NCBI GenBank assembly: GCA_965250105.1
Contig: OZ252290.1
Coordinates: 1,860,001 to 1,924,000, forward strand
Origin: JBCBSK01 sp965250105
GTDB taxonomy: Bacteria > Pseudomonadota > Alphaproteobacteria > Rhizobiales > Tepidamorphaceae
Length of the DNA stretch: 64,000 bases
Direction of reading: 5' to 3'
Below, piece by piece: positions 61,897 to 64,000 of this stretch; the first letter of the stretch is position 1; every line of letters begins with the position of its first letter. The position numbers were made by a program, and so were the translations under genes. The notes beneath the pieces were generated by a model. The model ran no database searches, was not told the origin of the DNA, and saw only the letters and a list, made by a program, of their open reading frames with translations.

Positions 61897-62359
61897 ACGT
61901 TGGGTCAGCGGGAGTCCTCATAGGCAGGGGACATGGATCGTCCGGGGAAGCGATGATCGCGCGAAGACGGATCGATTGGCGACGGACCGTTCAAGGGTGG
62001 CTCCGCTGGCGGCGGATCCCATGACCGGTCGGTGAGCGAGGGATGGTCCGGCAGGACGCGCCGGACACGCAAGAGACGACCAAAGGCTGCACGCGCAGTC
62101 TCGATCATGCCTCTCTCGTCATGCAGGCCTCGGCCGGTTCACCGCACCCGATCCACTCTGTCGCAACCCCTCCGTGCCTTGGTGTCGATCATCGAGATGC
62201 CATATCGATACATAGATCTGGCGATGATCCCTGTTCGGCACTTGTAGGCCGACCGCACGCGATGCACACAACAATCACGCATCGGTCGACAGCAATACTT
62301 TAATCACGCTTCATGACGATTTCAATAAGGCCGGATCGGGCGCCGCTGACGGCACGCGA
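61897..62359. other. Long gap between nadD and rsfS
   Basis: 463 bases. A candidate minus-strand promoter (62297-62325) is noted separately. A 67-codon frame at 61905-62108 (minus) ends 9 bases before rsfS, but is Pro/Arg-rich and not convincing. Lower GC than its surroundings around 62190-62330. Could hold a leader or small RNA; nothing is assigned. Confidence 0.4.
62297..62325 (-). promoter_or_regulatory. Candidate promoter for rsfS-rlmH
   Basis: Minus strand -35 TTGAAA (62320-62325), 17-base spacer, -10 TAAAGT (62297-62302; 4 of 6 match). It would give a leader of nearly 400 bases before rsfS. Placement is tentative. Confidence 0.3.
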
Positions 62360-63013
62360 TCAATCGTCCCGCCGTGCCGGCGCTTCCTGGGCGCGCAACG
62401 CGGTGGAGGACAAAGGCGAGCGCGGTCCATGCAGGAAGACCCAGGCCGGCGCCGCGCTATCGGCGAGCAGCGCCGCATCGGTCTCGTCAAGCCGCGCATC
62501 GGCCAAGGCGCGGGCCGCCGGACTGGCGATGGCCGACAGCGTATGGCCCGGCCGGTCGATCACGCCGATGGGCAGCGTGGCGGCGATGCGCCGCCAGTGT
62601 CGCCAGCGGTGAAACCCTTCCAGGTTGTCCGCGCCCATCAGCCAGACGAGCTTGCGGCCCGGCAGCCGCATCCTCAGATAGGCCAGCGTCTCGGCGGTAT
62701 AGTTCGTGCCGAGCGCCGCCTCGACGCCCGTCACGTCGATCGCGGGATGGGCGATGACCCGGCGCACGGCCGCGAGCCGGATATCGAGATCGGGCAGGCC
62801 GTCATGGGCCTTGAGGGGATTGCCGGGCGTGACCAAAAGCCAGATGCGGTCGAGGGCGAGCCGGGTCAGCGCCGTCATGGCGAGATGCCGGTGGCCGGCA
62901 TGCGGCGGGTTGAACGAACCGCCGAACAGCCCGATGCGCTGGCCGGGCTCGGAATGGGGCAGGCGCGGCAACGGGTTCGGCCTCGGCGCTGCGGCATCGA
63001 CGGAACGGATCAT
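62360..63013 (-). CDS. nadD: Nicotinate-nucleotide adenylyltransferase NadD
   Basis: 217 residues. GLFGGSFNPPHAGHRHLA is the nucleotidyltransferase (HxGH) motif; TPGNPLK and MGADNLEGFHRW follow the family; ISSTALRAQ at the end (SSTALR here) is conserved. Forms NaAD in NAD synthesis. 59 bases after proA on the same strand, standard order. Confidence 0.96.
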   Translation of the reverse strand: MIRSVDAAAPRPNPLPRLPHSEPGQRIGLFGGSFNPPHAGHRHLAMTALTRLALDRIWLLVTPGNPLKAHDGLPDLDIRLAAVRRVIAHPAIDVTGVEAALGTNYTAETLAYLRMRLPGRKLVWLMGADNLEGFHRWRHWRRIAATLPIGVIDRPGHTLSAIASPAARALADARLDETDAALLADSAAPAWVFLHGPRSPLSSTALRAQEAPARRDD

Positions 63014-63072
63014 GTGTCGGGCTGTATCGGCGATCGGGATGGCGCTCGTGTCGCGGCGGCGGGGGCTCGCGG

Positions 63073-64000
63073 TCAGGGTCGGGTCTGGCCCGCGCCGCGC
63101 ACGACATATTTGAAGCTCGTGAGCTGTTCGACGCCGACCGGCCCGCGGGCATGCATCCGACCGGTCGCGATGCCGATCTCCGCACCCATGCCGAATTCGC
63201 CGCCATCGGCGAATTGCGTCGAGGCATTGTGCAGGACGATCGCCGAATCAACCCTCGACAGGAAGGTGGAGACCGCATCCGGATCCTCGGCGACGATGGC
63301 GTCGGTATGATGCGAGCCATGGCGCGCGATATGGTCGATCGCCGCCATGACGTCCGGCACCGCGCGGATCGCCAGGATGGGTTCGAGATATTCGGTCGCC
63401 CAGTCGGCGTCGCCGGCCGGGTCGATGCCCGGGATCGCGGCGGTGACGGTGGCATCGCCGCGCAAGGCGCAACCGGCCTCGGCCAGGGCCGTCGCGATGG
63501 CCGGCAGATGGGTGGCGCAGGCCGCTTCGTCGATCACCAGCGTCTCGGCCGCGCCGCAGACGGAGGTGCGGCGCATCTTCGAGTTCACCACGATGTCGAC
63601 GGCCATCGCCACACCGGCGCTTTGGTGCACATAGACATGGTTGTTGCCGTCGAGATGGGCGAAGACGGGCACGCGCGCCTCGGCCTCGACGCGCGCCACG
63701 AGGCTCTTGCCGCCGCGCGGCACGATGACATCGATCGCGCCATCCAGCCCGGCCAGCATGGCGCCCACCGCGGCCCGGTCCTGGGTCGGCACGAGCTGGA
63801 TCGCCTCGGCCGGCAGGCCGGCCGACACAAGGCCCGCCACCATGATCCGATGCAGTGCCGCGGCGCTCTCGGCACTTTCCGATCCGCCGCGCAGGATCGC
63901 CGCATTGCCGGATTTCAGGCACAGAATGCCGGCATCGACCGTGACATTCGGCCGGCTCTCATAGATGACGCCGATAACGCCGAGCGGAGTTCGCACCCGC
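63073..64000 (-). CDS. proA: Gamma-glutamyl phosphate reductase ProA, partial (5' end outside window)
   Basis: About 309 codons of the C-terminal part. Blocks RTPLGVIGVIYESRPNVT, PRGGKSLV, MRRTSVCGAAETLVID with the catalytic cysteine, FGMGAEIGIATGRMHARGPVGVEQLTSFKYVV are typical. Reduces gamma-glutamyl phosphate to the semialdehyde in proline synthesis. The first ~110 residues lie beyond position 64000. Confidence 0.96.
   Translation of the reverse strand, partial: RVRTPLGVIGVIYESRPNVTVDAGILCLKSGNAAILRGGSESAESAAALHRIMVAGLVSAGLPAEAIQLVPTQDRAAVGAMLAGLDGAIDVIVPRGGKSLVARVEAEARVPVFAHLDGNNHVYVHQSAGVAMAVDIVVNSKMRRTSVCGAAETLVIDEAACATHLPAIATALAEAGCALRGDATVTAAIPGIDPAGDADWATEYLEPILAIRAVPDVMAAIDHIARHGSHHTDAIVAEDPDAVSTFLSRVDSAIVLHNASTQFADGGEFGMGAEIGIATGRMHARGPVGVEQLTSFKYVVRGAGQTRP

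Noticed and set aside
61905..62108. 67-codon minus-strand frame just ahead of rsfS
   Set aside because: Pro/Arg/Ser-rich with no ribosome site and no family resemblance; kept only as part of the gap description.
1..64000. CRISPR array, transposase, integrase or prophage
   Set aside because: No regularly spaced repeat and no such gene seen on either strand; repeats present are short intergenic elements.

Overview
The window is a GC-rich stretch of ordinary chromosome from an alphaproteobacterium, most likely of the order Hyphomicrobiales (Rhizobiales). This rests on several points: a class I lysyl-tRNA synthetase, the gene order proA-nadD-rsfS-rlmH, an sdhCDAB operon, the TIGR02186/TauE pair, a mesaconyl-CoA hydratase of the ethylmalonyl-CoA pathway, and intergenic repeats that resemble the mosaic (RIME-type) elements of rhizobia. 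There is no insertion sequence, integrase, phage gene, CRISPR array or rRNA. The only RNA gene is a tRNA-Gly(GCC) at 44237-44311. Both ends are cut inside genes (msrA on the left, proA on the right).

Layout. 1-1218: exported methionine sulfoxide reductase (partial) and a short-chain dehydrogenase. 1312-5030: succinate dehydrogenase operon sdhC-sdhD-sdhA-small protein-sdhB, with an unrecognised 86-residue cysteine/membrane protein between sdhA and sdhB. 5267-8822: signalling block with a membrane chemoreceptor, a small membrane-anchored protein and a CSS-type cyclic-di-GMP phosphodiesterase. 8918-9988: mesaconyl-CoA hydratase. 10086-14531: ligase-associated DNA repair set (exonuclease facing away from Lhr-type helicase and PdeM), without the ligase gene itself. 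14562-16902: membrane proteins including a TauE/SafE exporter. 17133-21161: a 1342-residue PodJ-like coiled-coil/Sel1/peptidoglycan-binding protein with a candidate CtrA site upstream.

21429-28451: fatty-acid beta-oxidation cluster (acyl-CoA dehydrogenase, thiolase, multifunctional hydratase/dehydrogenase, DsbA-fold isomerase), interrupted by an inverted EAL gene. 28583-37151: mixed housekeeping and small secreted proteins (pyrD, an S24-type repressor, lysK, TerB, DUF302, sterol desaturase family, solute-binding protein). 37333-43166: family 2 glycosyltransferase, SCO copper protein, serine hydrolase, and a MarR-EamA exporter operon whose regulator has a four-cysteine tail and what looks like a leaderless promoter. 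43474-49334: LprI-like protein, tRNA-Gly, prolyl-tRNA editing deacylase, YbbN-type thioredoxin, Lon-N domain protein, Trm112, YkvA and another short-chain dehydrogenase.

49464-59427 is the most coherent accessory block. It holds PxpABC (5-oxoprolinase), a complete TRAP transporter (DctP-DctQ-DctM) and a HyuA/HyuB hydantoinase/oxoprolinase pair, all on the minus strand. Together they suggest uptake and ATP-dependent opening of a cyclic amide such as pyroglutamate or a hydantoin. 59704-64000: a secreted protein of unknown family, then rlmH, rsfS, nadD and proA.

I did not find a clearly new multi-gene system. The points most worth following are the small cysteine protein in the sdh operon, the two oxoprolinase types around one transporter, the cysteine-tailed MarR with its promoter/operator overlap, and the intergenic repeats whose hairpin arms change sequence but keep pairing.
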